A stretch of 64,000 nt of DNA from Anarhynchus alexandrinus. Taxonomy: Eukaryota > Chordata > Aves > Charadriiformes > Charadriidae. The stretch is from contig VUYV01000081.1 of NCBI GenBank assembly GCA_008711295.1, positions 1,107,424 to 1,171,423 on the forward strand, in the 5' to 3' direction. Within the stretch, counting starts at the first letter, position 1. Every line of letters starts with the position of its first letter. The translations under genes were made by a program, and so were the position numbers. This document shows positions 1 to 9,159 of this stretch, one piece after another. The notes beneath the pieces are model-generated. The model made no database searches, was not told where the DNA came from, and saw nothing but the letters and a program-made list of their open reading frames with translations.

Positions 1-58
1 ATTATGCCTCCCGGGGAAATGGCTGCTGCACCCTCCCGCTGCCTCATTTATTCCCCAG

Positions 59-94
59 TGAAGCTCAGAGCAAATCAGAAGGGCCTCTGCTAAG
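59..94 (+). other. candidate 36-nt microexon
   Basis: A pyrimidine-rich tract ends in TTATTCCCCAG at 48-58, and position 94 is followed by GTGAGTAC, so the donor AAG|GTGAGTA is close to ideal. The 36 bases between are a multiple of three. One phase is open (phase 2 in, phase 2 out) and would give E-A-Q-S-K-S-E-G-P-L-L. The frame starting on the first base begins with TGA. The segment could instead be the end of a longer exon starting left of the window. There is no homology evidence, and chance pairs of good splice sites occur in sequence of this length. Confidence 0.3.
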
Positions 95-733
95 GTGAGT
101 ACAGGGCTGTGCTTTGTGTGTTCCCTCTTTCTTCCTTTCCTTCCCTACTTTTCTTCCCTGGTAAACCAGCAAAGCTTGGCTTCCTTTCTGAACGACTGAG
201 TTATTTTACCATGTGGGTATCTCGAATTCGTGGCCCCGGTGTGACCAGTTTCTCAGGAGGATGCTGAAGATATGTCATCTTTAAAGAGTGACCTTCCAAG
301 AACACCAAACATTTCAGCTATGTTTGTAAACGGACCTTGGGCTGCATAAACATAGAAAGATACTTTCCCTTCCTCTTGCAAAACAAACATCTGATGTCTG
401 TTATGCTTTGCTGGTTTTCCTCTTTCCTATCTTCCTCATTTTAAAATCAATGTCAGTCCGATGTACTTGCCACTGATACAGCAACAAAGAGTATTATTAA
501 TACAGAAATGGTCCATTGGTTCATTTCCAGCATCTCCATGCCAAAAAAAACCAAACACACCAAACAAAAAGATCACCCCCAAATAAATCCCACCAACCCC
601 TCCCCACCTCGCCCCCAGCAGTCAACAAATGGATCTTGTGTTGATGAAATGGTGCATAACGTGTTAAAACCTGCCCCAGGGTGATGTCAGGAGCCAGGGA
701 GAAAACAATCCGCATTTCATTTACACTCTCTTT
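95..733. other. non-coding stretch, no gene seen
   Basis: I see no repeat family or credible exon here. A C/A-rich low-complexity patch lies at about 541-617. The short open frames are interrupted and have no splice context. Confidence 0.5.
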
Positions 734-896
734 TATCAATGGATAATAATCAATGGATAATACAGATAAATAGCAATTTTTTTATCAATGGATAATACCG
801 AAAAATCAATGGATAATACCGATAAATAGCAATTTTTTTATCAATGGATAATACCAACAAATCAATGGATAATACTGATAAATAGCAAATTTTTTC
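734..896. repeat. higher-order tandem repeat, 49-56 bp unit
   Basis: Three consecutive units begin at about 735, 785 and 841. Each holds two copies of the sub-unit ATCAATGGATAATAC followed by GATAAATAGCAATTTTTT. Units two and three are 56 bp apart and the first is about 50 bp. It is therefore a small two-level repeat in which a doubled 15-mer plus a T-rich spacer has been copied as a block. It is AT-rich and has no coding potential. Confidence 0.9.
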
Positions 897-1079
897 CAGT
901 TATAGAAACGGAATGGGCAGAAGAAGCAAATACAGCTTGCTGAAGTGAGAGTTATGTAAAAAAAACCCCCAAACTTAAAGAGAAGCTCCTGAACCTGCCT
1001 TATTTCTCTCTTTATTGTGTATTTCACATAGCGGTCCTCTCAGGATGTGCAGTGGGTGACCGTTCTGCTCCAGCTGTGA

Positions 1080-1425
1080 AAACCGCAGGTGAGGATGAGG
1101 ACGGAGCCGCACCGTTGCTAACACGCGTCATCACTTCTGCGGGCGCTAATGGCACACTTCTACACGAGAGCCAACACGCTAAGGCTCAGGTGAGCCCTCA
1201 CGCCCGCGCACACCGAGGTGGGGGCGTCTATCGTACCCCGCGTTGGGGCTCCGGCGCGTGCTGAAGCGACCCGCTGAACCCCAACGGGGCGAAGGGGCCG
1301 AGGGCGGAGGGACACCCCGCGGTGGGGACACCCCGAGCCCCTCCTGCCTGTGCGGGCAGCACCGGCACCGCACACCCCCTTTCTGCCCCCGCGGCCCCCC
1401 ACTACGCCCGACTGTTGGGGAAAGT
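1080..1425. promoter_or_regulatory. CpG island (orphan promoter candidate)
   Basis: By eye I count about 37 CpG dinucleotides in about 345 bases, in a C/G-rich stretch set in AT-rich DNA. Such density survives where germline methylation is low, usually at promoters. Two donor-like sites lie on the plus strand: CAG|GTGAGG near 1088 and CAG|GTGAGC near 1190. Open frames cross the island on both strands, as expected for GC-rich DNA with few stop codons, and none resembles a known protein. There is no clear TATA box. It could be an unannotated first exon and promoter, or CpG-rich satellite-like sequence. Confidence 0.5.
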
Positions 1426-1480
1426 GATGGAAACCCCCACGCATCGCTAACAGTTAATTGTAGCGATAGCTCAATGTAAA

Positions 1481-1642
1481 TCGTAATAAATACGTGTGAG
1501 GATAAATAAATACGTGTGAGGATAAATAAATCCGTATGAGAATAAATAAATACGTATGAGAATAAATAAATATGCATGAGAATAAATAAATACATATACA
1601 GATAAATAAATACATATACAGATAAATAAATACATATACAGA
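1481..1642. repeat. 20-bp minisatellite, 8 units
   Basis: Eight head-to-tail copies of a 20-bp unit with a constant GATAAATAAATA core and a variable 3' part. The variable part changes in order from left to right: ACGTGTGAG twice, then CCGTATGAG, ACGTATGAG and ATGCATGAG, then ACATATACA three times. The last copies are identical. This arrangement suggests stepwise turnover from one end. It begins about 55 bp after the CpG island. Confidence 0.93.
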
Positions 1643-3240
1643 ATTTAGCTGTTTCTCTCTAAAGTACTTGAGAAACGTTAAGGCGTTGAGGAGGTGAGCT
1701 ACAATTTGCGGTGTGAAGAGTATTTTGTCCAGGGAGGAGGGGAGAGGGGAGAAAATCTTATTGAGTGGAAGTACAGGTGCCGCAGCATAGGTGTCTGATG
1801 TGGAGTTCATGTCCAGCCAAGTTACCTTCGCAGTGAAGAAAGGAAACCTCTGCCTCCCACATGCTTCTTTCCCATGGCGGTTTCTGTCTCTCAATATATT
1901 TTAGCGGTGGAATATGTCAGTGGAGGAATGTCATGTGTCAGCTGAGAGGCAAGAATACTGAAGAAAAGGCAAAACCTCTAAAAAAGCTTTAGAGCTGATT
2001 TTTCAACTCGTAATGATAAGACCTTTCCCCCTGGGGTCCCCGGAAGAGCCCATCAGTGATACCCCTTCACCTAGAAGTCCAGCAGAACAAAAGGACATCA
2101 TTTGGCGGCAAAGTGAAATAATAACTCATTTTTGTGTTGGACTCTTCACAGTAAAACTTCTACTACAAAGCATTTCAGGTATTAAATGAGGGAATAACAG
2201 AAGACATAAAGAGAAAAAATATTCTTTGAGCTTTCAAAACTAATTTTTCAAGGAAGTAATGGAGCTGTCTGCAAATACAGTCGGGTTTTTCTCTAGTGTA
2301 TCTCTGTTTTATCGAGAAGACTTTCTTACTCCAGGCTGCGATCCTTCCCCCTGTTTTCTTCCGTATTAAAAAAATCCACAAAAATCTCTGGGCAATGGAA
2401 CTTCCAGTGAGCTAACAGAAGTTGCAGATCGCTTGAGTAGGGGGAGGAAAAATGTTATCATAAACACATAAAAATTCTGCTATTTTTTATTGTCTTTCTC
2501 AATAAAAAAGAACATTTCTTAGGAGTACAGCAAGAACAGCAGTTCTGTAAGGCTGAATGTAGACTGAATATATGAGTTTAAGGGCCCTATTTCTTGGCAG
2601 AATAAGTTTTATTTCAGTTTTTGTGATGCTGCTTGACATCTGCCTGCACCCAAGCTAACTTTTGTTATGATAAATAGATATTTGTCTCTCTTACAGTATG
2701 ATCTGCAGTGTTGGCATGCTCTAAAACTGAAAAGTTAAGATGTGGGGATTTTAGGTGTTAAAAGAGTAATTTTTTTCACTTGGAAACCCATTCTTGATCT
2801 ATCGGGACATGTTCGTACATTGAGTGAGTCGTGGCTGAATGATGCCACAGCACCTGCTCTGCCAGAGGCAGCTGAGGACAAATACAAGCAAGCCTGGCCA
2901 CCCAGAAAATTAAGGAATTAATTTTTATATATATTTTTTTTTATCCAAATGACTGAGAGGGAAAGTTGCACTTGATGACCAAAAGAATGCCTTCATATAT
3001 CTGCAGATGCCGAATCAAGAGAGATCCCAGAAATAGACTTCATTTCTGTTACTCTGAGTTATGGAGGTTTTAACAGTAATTACTTACCAATATCAGTGCG
3101 GTTGTAACTTTCCAAAATCAGAAAAAAAAAAAATCACATATGGACCCATTCTAAGGAAACAAAATTTCTTTTTGTATGCAAAAAAAAAAGGTTAAATTCT
3201 TAAATACTAGGCTGAAATTTCTTTAAAGGACCTGTCAAGT
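1643..3240. other. non-coding stretch, no gene seen
   Basis: AT-rich DNA without a recognised repeat. A good acceptor-like site (TTTGTCTCTCTTACAG at about 2681-2696) has no convincing donor downstream before the frame closes. Poly(A) and poly(T) runs occur near 2930 and 3121. Confidence 0.5.
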
Positions 3241-3351
3241 TTACTCAACAGAGCAGCTCAGACCCCTGCAAGCTGAAAGGCTGGAAAATACCTCAGAAGT
3301 TTGCAATTCAGAAGTGTCCATGACCCTTCTCATTACTTCACTTACCAGTCG

Positions 3352-3462
3352 TGGGTACTCGTGAGAGAGCAGTTCCCAAAGATCACGTATTTTTAGGGCT
3401 GCGTATGAGCTGTTGGTTCTGTTCCAGCCCCGGGAGAAGCAGAGGATCAGCGCGGTCTCCAT
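3352..3462 (-). other. exon-like open frame with donor
   Basis: On the minus strand an ATG at 3462 opens a frame that reaches CTG|GTAAGTG, a strong donor, at 3352/3351. The frame runs on to a stop at 3241, giving 73 codons in all. The exon part is rich in helix-forming residues near its end (ALKIRDLWELLSHEYPRL). A second frame across the same bases is also open, so the reading frame is not settled. The base at -3 of the ATG is T, a weak initiation context, although +4 is G. I recognise no family. Confidence 0.2.
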
Positions 3463-3799
3463 TTATCATTTCTTTTAGCTGGTGACGAGATATCCACAGG
3501 ACTGACAGAGTTGGAAATTGCCCTTCTTTCTTTTCCTCTCTTTCCTTTCCCTCTCAGGGCCTGTGGACAAGACCCGCATGAGCGCTGCAGCGACAGCCCT
3601 GTGAGCTCACCTTCCTACACGCTGCCCAAGTAGTTTTTTTTTTTTTTTCATGTAAAATCTGGCTTTCTCTATGTGTGCGCACACACATATGTGAAACCTC
3701 ATGACCATGAAAATTCTTAATTTGGGCTTTGTGTCAGTTCTGGATTATTTCAACACTTTCCTGGCAAAGAACGGTGAAAACCTGCCATTCTGAGATCTA

Positions 3800-4085
3800 C
3801 TGAAGATACTAAAGAGGACAGAACAAGAGGGAATGGCTTCGAGCTCCAACAGGGCAGATTTAGACTGAACATTAGGAAAGAATTTTTCCCAGAAAGAGTG
3901 GTCGGGCATTGGAATAGGCTGCCCAGGGAGGGGGTTGAGTCACCATCCCTGGGTGTGTTGAAGAGCCGTTGAGATGTGGTGTTGGGGGATATGGTGTAGG
4001 GGAGAACTTTGTAGAGTAGGGTAGATGGTTNTGGACTCGATGATCCCAAGGGTCTCTTCCAACCTAGACAATTCTATGATTCTAA
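3800..4085 (+). mobile_element. CR1 LINE fragment (3' end)
   Basis: The 3' end of a CR1 retrotransposon: the C-terminal part of the ORF2 frame, the GACTCGATGATCCCAAGGG stretch and a TTCTATGATTCT tail. It closely matches the copy at 16190-16662 across about 270 bases, so both belong to one subfamily. The copy is 5' truncated, as usual for CR1. It contains one unresolved base at 4031, where the sister copy reads differently by one base. Confidence 0.9.
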
Positions 4086-5523
4086 AGAGGGAATCATTAC
4101 TCTGGCCGCAAGAGCTTTTCACCTTTTTCCAGGGTGTGGGTGGTTGCCCACAGCACAAACTCTACCTGTGGCCAAACCATGTTTCCTTTGTCCGGGGCCA
4201 AGGCTGCAGTGTCAACGTCCGCCCGCCCTTCTTATACTGCTGCCAAAATGACAGCCCCTTCAGAGGCTGTGTACAGCGTCAGGTTGTAGAGAACCTAAAA
4301 TAAGAAGTCCTCCCCTGCTATAAAAATGTCTAACCCATGTGTGCAGAGAAAAATAAGTGAATTTAATCCCCGTTGTAGAGTAGTGAGCCCCATCCGTACA
4401 GATGTGGATCAGATAACTAACCAGAGTGCCCTTTCACTTTATGTGCCTACAGCTTGTGGGTGAGTCATTTAATACATCCATCTAGTTACTGATTTCGTGA
4501 AGTTTCAGGCAGCCTTAAATCTCTTCAAAACACTGAAAAAAAAAGAAAAAAAAANNNNNNNNNNNNNNNNNNNAAAAAAAAAAAGGAAAAGCTGAGATAC
4601 TTAAAATCACTGCCCGAGTCCACAAGTAATCTATGTCACTACTTGAACTTTCAGGAGAGAGTGGCTTAGACATCGTTCCTGTAGTCACGTGAGTGGGATT
4701 TTAATCTCGGTGCGAGTGTCTGCGGTTATAAATCACGCTCGGAGGCACGTCTCATTGAAAGGCTGTAAGACGCTATATGATGGCCAAGCAGTGCCGCAGG
4801 TCAGAGCGGAGTTCAGGAGTATCGGTGTTTATGTCTTTAAAGCAGAGATTTCTTTCCTCCGCTGCGGTGACCCAGCAAGCCTCGGCCAGGAACAGAGCAC
4901 AGCCATGAGCCGAAAAGGGCTTTTCGTACGTGAAAATCACCACCAGCAATAAACCAAACAAGGTAATGTTGAGTCAAAACCAGTACGTACAAACCCTTCC
5001 CACTCTTTGGAAGAGAGTGCCAGTTTTCCCACTCACGTTCGCCTTAATAACTCATCTAAAAACCCCTTTCTTTTGCTCCAAGGCTGTGGTTAACCCTTTG
5101 TGCACTTGGCAGGAAACCACTCTCGTTTGCATCCCAATATTTCTAGAACTTAAATGAAAGTGTGTTGGATTTAGGGGAAATGTATGTTTTGAAGAAAGGT
5201 TCCACAAGGTAATTAGTTACAATAATTAGGAGTACTGAGTGTATAATATGGGAGAACATGCGTGATAATTATATCTTTGATTATATAATGTACGTTTTTC
5301 TAAAAATGTATATGGAATTGAGTGTGCTTCCTTTGGCTGAAAAATATATGAGTAATTATGCAGTAACATAATAATATAGTAAAGTGTGAGATTGGGTTAA
5401 ACTCTGGAGGTTGGCACATTTCTTTAAGCACAAGAAACGAACCCACTCATAACGCCCTAAAACTTTTATGAATGCCATATTGTATTTCACCATTCTGCAT
5501 TTCCAATTTGCGTCAGTGGAAAG
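4086..5523. other. non-coding stretch with assembly gap
   Basis: Unique-looking DNA without a recognised gene. Nineteen unresolved bases occupy 4555-4573 inside an A-rich run. A CACGTG E-box lies near 4686. From about 5160 the sequence becomes strongly AT-rich. Confidence 0.5.
4555..4573. other. assembly gap (19 N)
   Basis: Nineteen N bases flanked by A-rich runs on both sides (about 4535-4554 and 4574-4584). The gap probably reflects a homopolymer that could not be read, so its true length is unknown. Confidence 0.97.
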
Positions 5524-5619
5524 GCACAAGCGGTGTTTCCCCTTTGCACAAGCGGTGTTTCCCCTTTGCACAAGCGGTGTATCCCTTTTGCACAAGCGGT
5601 GTTTCCCCTTTGCACAAGC
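5524..5619. repeat. 22-bp minisatellite, 4.4 units
   Basis: Units of exactly 22 bp start at 5524, 5546, 5568 and 5590. Each reads GCACAAGCGGTG followed by TTTCCCCTTT or a one- or two-base variant. A partial fifth unit ends at 5619. Near identity between units suggests recent or ongoing homogenisation. The repeat opens reading frames on both strands, and these are artefacts of the array. Confidence 0.93.
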
Positions 5620-6014
5620 CTTTCACCTGTACTTTCTGAGGCTTTTCTGCGAACACTGTGAATTCTTTTAGGTCCGTTTCAGTTTTACACACAGCCAACA
5701 AAAACCACCGGGCTGGAGCAGGTCGCAACAGTGTCTGTGCGTATTCTTCTGCAGAGGAAGTGTTGAGGCCCCGTCTCTCTCCAGGGTTTCTCTTGCCTGA
5801 GAGGAGCTTCCCAGGTGGACCCTTCCAGGGTGGAAGGTGCGTTTTGCCTCTGGCAGGGCAGAAGGGGGATTTAAAGGTACTGGGCAGTCTGAGCAAAGCT
5901 CGGGAGGCAGATGTTGCGGTCTCCAGCTGCTTTCCCACTGAGGAGGAAGAACTCTCTCGAGCCTGGAGGTGGTGCACGATTGCCACCTACAACCACATAT
6001 GCTGTATTTCAATA
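5620..6014. other. unique DNA, no gene seen
   Basis: Moderately GC-rich DNA with overlapping open frames on both strands, none with a supporting splice or start context. Nothing else recognised. Confidence 0.4.
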
Positions 6015-6283
6015 CAGAATCATAGGACTGAGTCATAGTATAGTTTGGGTTGAAGAGACCTTTAAAGGTCATCTAGTCAAACTCTCCCTGCAGTGAGCAG
6101 GGACATCTTCCACTAGATCAGGTTGCTCAGAGCTCCATCCAACCTGTCCTTGACTATTTCCAGGGATGGGGCATCTACCACCTCTCTGGGAAACCTGGGC
6201 CAGTGTTTCACCACCCTCACTGTAAAAAACTACCCCCTTATATCTAGTCTAAATCTACCCTCTTTTAGTTTAAAATCATTACC
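6015..6283 (-). mobile_element. CR1 LINE fragment (3' end)
   Basis: In reverse orientation this shows the CR1 tail (CAGAATCATAGG side), the GACCTTTAAAGGTCATCTAG stretch and the conserved CTCCAACCTGTCC and ACCACCTCTCTGGG blocks. It is more diverged than the copies at 49.7 and 54.8 kb and belongs to a different, older subfamily. The 5' end of the element (right side here) stops at 6283, exactly where a perfect inverted repeat begins. Confidence 0.9.
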
Positions 6284-6309
6284 AGTCTGATACTTGTCAT
6301 ATCAGACTG
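6283..6309. repeat. perfect 10-bp inverted repeat
   Basis: CAGTCTGATA (6283-6292), a 7-base loop CTTGTCA, and TATCAGACTG (6300-6309). The arms match perfectly. It sits at the 5' truncation point of the neighbouring CR1. Confidence 0.9.
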
Positions 6310-6312
6310 CAC

Positions 6313-6346
6313 TTTTGGAAATCATCAATTTTTGGAAATCATCAAT
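6313..6346. repeat. 17-bp direct duplication
   Basis: TTTGGAAATCATCAAT occurs twice, 17 bp apart, starting at 6314 and 6331. A small tandem duplication just beyond the inverted repeat. Confidence 0.85.
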
Positions 6347-7977
6347 AATCATAGCAAAATCGGCCCGGCAACTAGAAAAGTGGCCTGGTGGTGATCCAGA
6401 GGAAGACTTCGCACGGAAGCAAACACAGACTGACCTCCATAGCATGAAGGGAGGAAGACAAGTCTTTTTAAGAGGCAGAAAGATTGAAAATAATAAGATT
6501 TTGAAGGCAAAAGTATACTCCCTACCTGCCTAGGGGCAATAAAACATAAGCAGGCATCATCTGTTTGAAATTCCCTCTACCTTACTGGTCTTTTGTGGGA
6601 CTCTATGTTTGAGTGTATATCTATAATATACTGTAAATATATCTTTTACTGAATATCTATAATCCTTTCCTGGATGTGCGGCTGAGCCGCACTAAAACAG
6701 AACTACCCTTATTTCTCCAATTAGTGAAACTCTTCCGTAACGGCCAGAAGATGTATGTTCCACGTATGATGCTGCAGGGCACGTGTCTGCATTTGGTAGT
6801 ACTGAGGCAACATTATTTAGTTGCTTTTTCCCCTGTCTGATGCAGGCTGGATAGCTTGTGGAAAAGATAATTGGGTGAAAACTAGACAGGTATATTCAGG
6901 GAAGGTAGAGAATATGTGAATGGACTTCAGTGAGTTGAGTGAAATAATGATAGTTTACTTTACTGGACAATCTGTTCTCCACCTTTCTGCTCTCAGAAGA
7001 TTGTATGCAGCCCCACAACCTTTTTCCTCCCGAGTTGTGGAATATGTTACTTGGAAACAATCGGTCATTCACAGTAACACAAAAATAACGTTTTTATGCC
7101 CATGGCCAATAACTATATTTCTGTGTAAATTAAAAAAAAAAAAAAATGCCCCGAGGCATTATCTTTGAGATACTTTGAAGCAGCATTCTGTGAACCAAAA
7201 AGTATACTTTAGCATGAATTCTTTGAGGGGGAAATATTGTCAGTCTTATTTACAGTTAAGAAAATACACCGGATTAAATTTTAGGCCTATTTCATTTTCT
7301 GTTGTAAAATGGAAGTAACAGTGCTGGTCTGTAACAGTACATGACTATTAATAGCAAATGAAAGCTTCATAAGTTGCCATGTGTAGGACCAAAGTCAAAT
7401 AGCAAGTGCCTGTGGGGTTGTTTTTTAGTGGATAAAGAAAATTTGAGTTGTGTTTTGAGTCAGAAGCGAGTATATTGACCCAAATGTGTGCCATCCATCT
7501 GTTTGATGCCAAACTGGGCTTTGGATGATTCTTTCTACCAACGTTTGCCATACTTTTGAACGCTAAATTCCACTTCAGAAAATTGAAACCAGCTGTGCCT
7601 TCTTTCATCTCATCCATATGCTGTGAAATCTTTGCCAAATAAACTCCATGGCTTTTCCTGGTAGGAGATCTTCTTTCCTGTTTTTCTTGTCGAGCAATGA
7701 AATGGCTGTCAGAGCTGGAATTTGGATGCCACCAGTGTCTGGATTGACACGTGGTTAGAGGAATTATCTCCATGAAGTGGAGAGGCAGCTGTTGGGCACT
7801 GCAGGAGCACCGCATCCTCAGGGAAATCAGGGAAAGTCCATGGGGTGAACGGTTCAGCAGCACCTGAAACACATGGCAGCACCTGCAGAGTTTTCTGTAC
7901 TTCATTTATCTCCACGGCTGTGAAATTTTCAGAGCAGATTTGGATCCCAAAGAAAGCCAAGCAGTGGTGGAGGCAGC
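6347..7977. other. non-coding stretch, no gene seen
   Basis: Mostly AT-rich unique DNA. A minus-strand open frame of 185 codons spans 7348-7905. I reject it as a gene because it has no homology I recognise, no splice context, and lies in AT-rich DNA next to a CR1 fragment. Confidence 0.45.
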
Positions 7978-8150
7978 TCGAGAGGCTGTGCGGTCTCCGT
8001 CCTCGGGAGGGTTTCAAGACCTGACCAGGTAAAGTCCTTGGGCAACCTAGCTTGATCTGAGAGCTGACCCCGCTTTGAGCAGGAGGTTGGGCTGCAGACC
8101 TCTTGACGTCCCTCTCAGCCTGAGTTATCTGCTGACTCTGAGATTCTGGA
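7978..8150 (+). mobile_element. CR1 LINE 3' fragment, older subfamily
   Basis: Recognisable order of CR1 3' blocks: GCTGTGCGGTCTCCGTCCT, a degraded TTTCAAGACCTGACC, then CCCCGCTTTGAGCAGGAGG, then GACCTCTTGACGTCCCTCTC and a decayed GATTCTGG tail. The TTTGAGCAGGAGG block marks a different subfamily from the other copies in the window. It is diverged and 5' truncated. Confidence 0.8.
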
Positions 8151-8917
8151 ATGTATCTTTATCCATGCCTAGGGTATTTTGTATGTGAAGTAACAGATAG
8201 GATTTTCGTGTGGCCAGAACAGCCCATTGGTTATCCTTTTCCTGTCTTTTCCAACAAGAAAGAATACATAAATTCAGAGACTATTATGGTCTATTTTAGT
8301 ATTAAGCCATACTTTATGTAGAAAAGCTAAGAGTATTTTCACAGTGGAACAGGCCAGGCAAGAAGCGTGATCACGGAGCATGGAAACATCTAGCTGCCTT
8401 AGCTTTTACTGCGGTTTTCAGTTAAGTATCGCAGCGTGCGCTGGAGTCTGTGAAGAAGCTGTTCCTACTGAGTTGAAGTTGTGCGCTGAATCAGAAAGAG
8501 GAGATTCAGGACTGAAGAACTGCAAAGTCCTAAGGTCTAGGGTACAAAGAGAATAATCTTAAGTACTTTTCCATTCCAGAGGATTTTGAAATGTTTTCAC
8601 TTTGTTTCTACCGAGGCTCACAAAAAGGTTCCTATCACGGTAAGGACTGAACTGGAGTACACTCGTGTAAGTTGACAGGAGTTCCAGGCTGGGAACACTG
8701 TGAGTCAGCCGAACATGGTCCTGCAAGTGTAGTATGGACTGTGTCTCACCCCCAGCCCAGCCCAAGCAGCTTGGTCCCACACCTGCTTGAATTCTGGAAG
8801 CGCCTCTCTCACCTGCTGCCTGCACTGAAGGGCTCCCTGCAGCTCGAAAGCAGGACCTCTGCCAGTTCAAGCTAAATATGTTTGTTTTATCACTAATAAC
8901 ATCTCCTGTATCACATG
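8151..8917. other. non-coding stretch, no gene seen
   Basis: Unique DNA with no credible exon. The open frame on the minus strand at 8559-8870 and the plus-strand one at 8672-8875 overlap antiparallel, and I could not support either. Confidence 0.45.
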
Positions 8918-8994
8918 GACTGAAATAAAAGACATGACATACCTGAACTTGTACTAAGCATTTGACACTGTCTCACACGACATCCTTGTCTCTA

Positions 8995-9090
8995 GCAGAA
9001 GCTGTCCGTGCCCGTGGCAGGGGGGTTGGAACTAGATGATCTTTAAGGTTCCTTCCAACTCTAACCACTCTATGATTCTATGATTCTACG
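8995..9090 (+). mobile_element. very short CR1 inserted in CR1
   Basis: About 95 bp consisting only of a CR1 3' terminus: GGCAGGGGGGTTGGAACTAG, GATCTTTAAGG, CTTCCAACTC and a CTATGATTCTATGATTCT tail. It interrupts the RT region of the surrounding CR1, with flanks CTTGTCTCTA on the left and AATTGGAGAG on the right. These flanks would be continuous in an intact element. It therefore inserted after the host copy, in the same orientation. I see no clear target-site duplication, which fits CR1. Confidence 0.88.
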
Positions 9091-9159
9091 GAATTGGAGA
9101 GACAGGGATCTGACAGATGGACCACTCAGTGAATAAGGAATTGGCGGGATGGTTGCACT

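Noticed and set aside
1481..1642. Possible CRISPR-like array
   Set aside because: Units are contiguous with no unique spacers, and the genome is a bird.
7348..7905. Minus-strand open frame of 185 codons
   Set aside because: No family, no splice signals, and the region borders a decayed CR1. Most likely chance.
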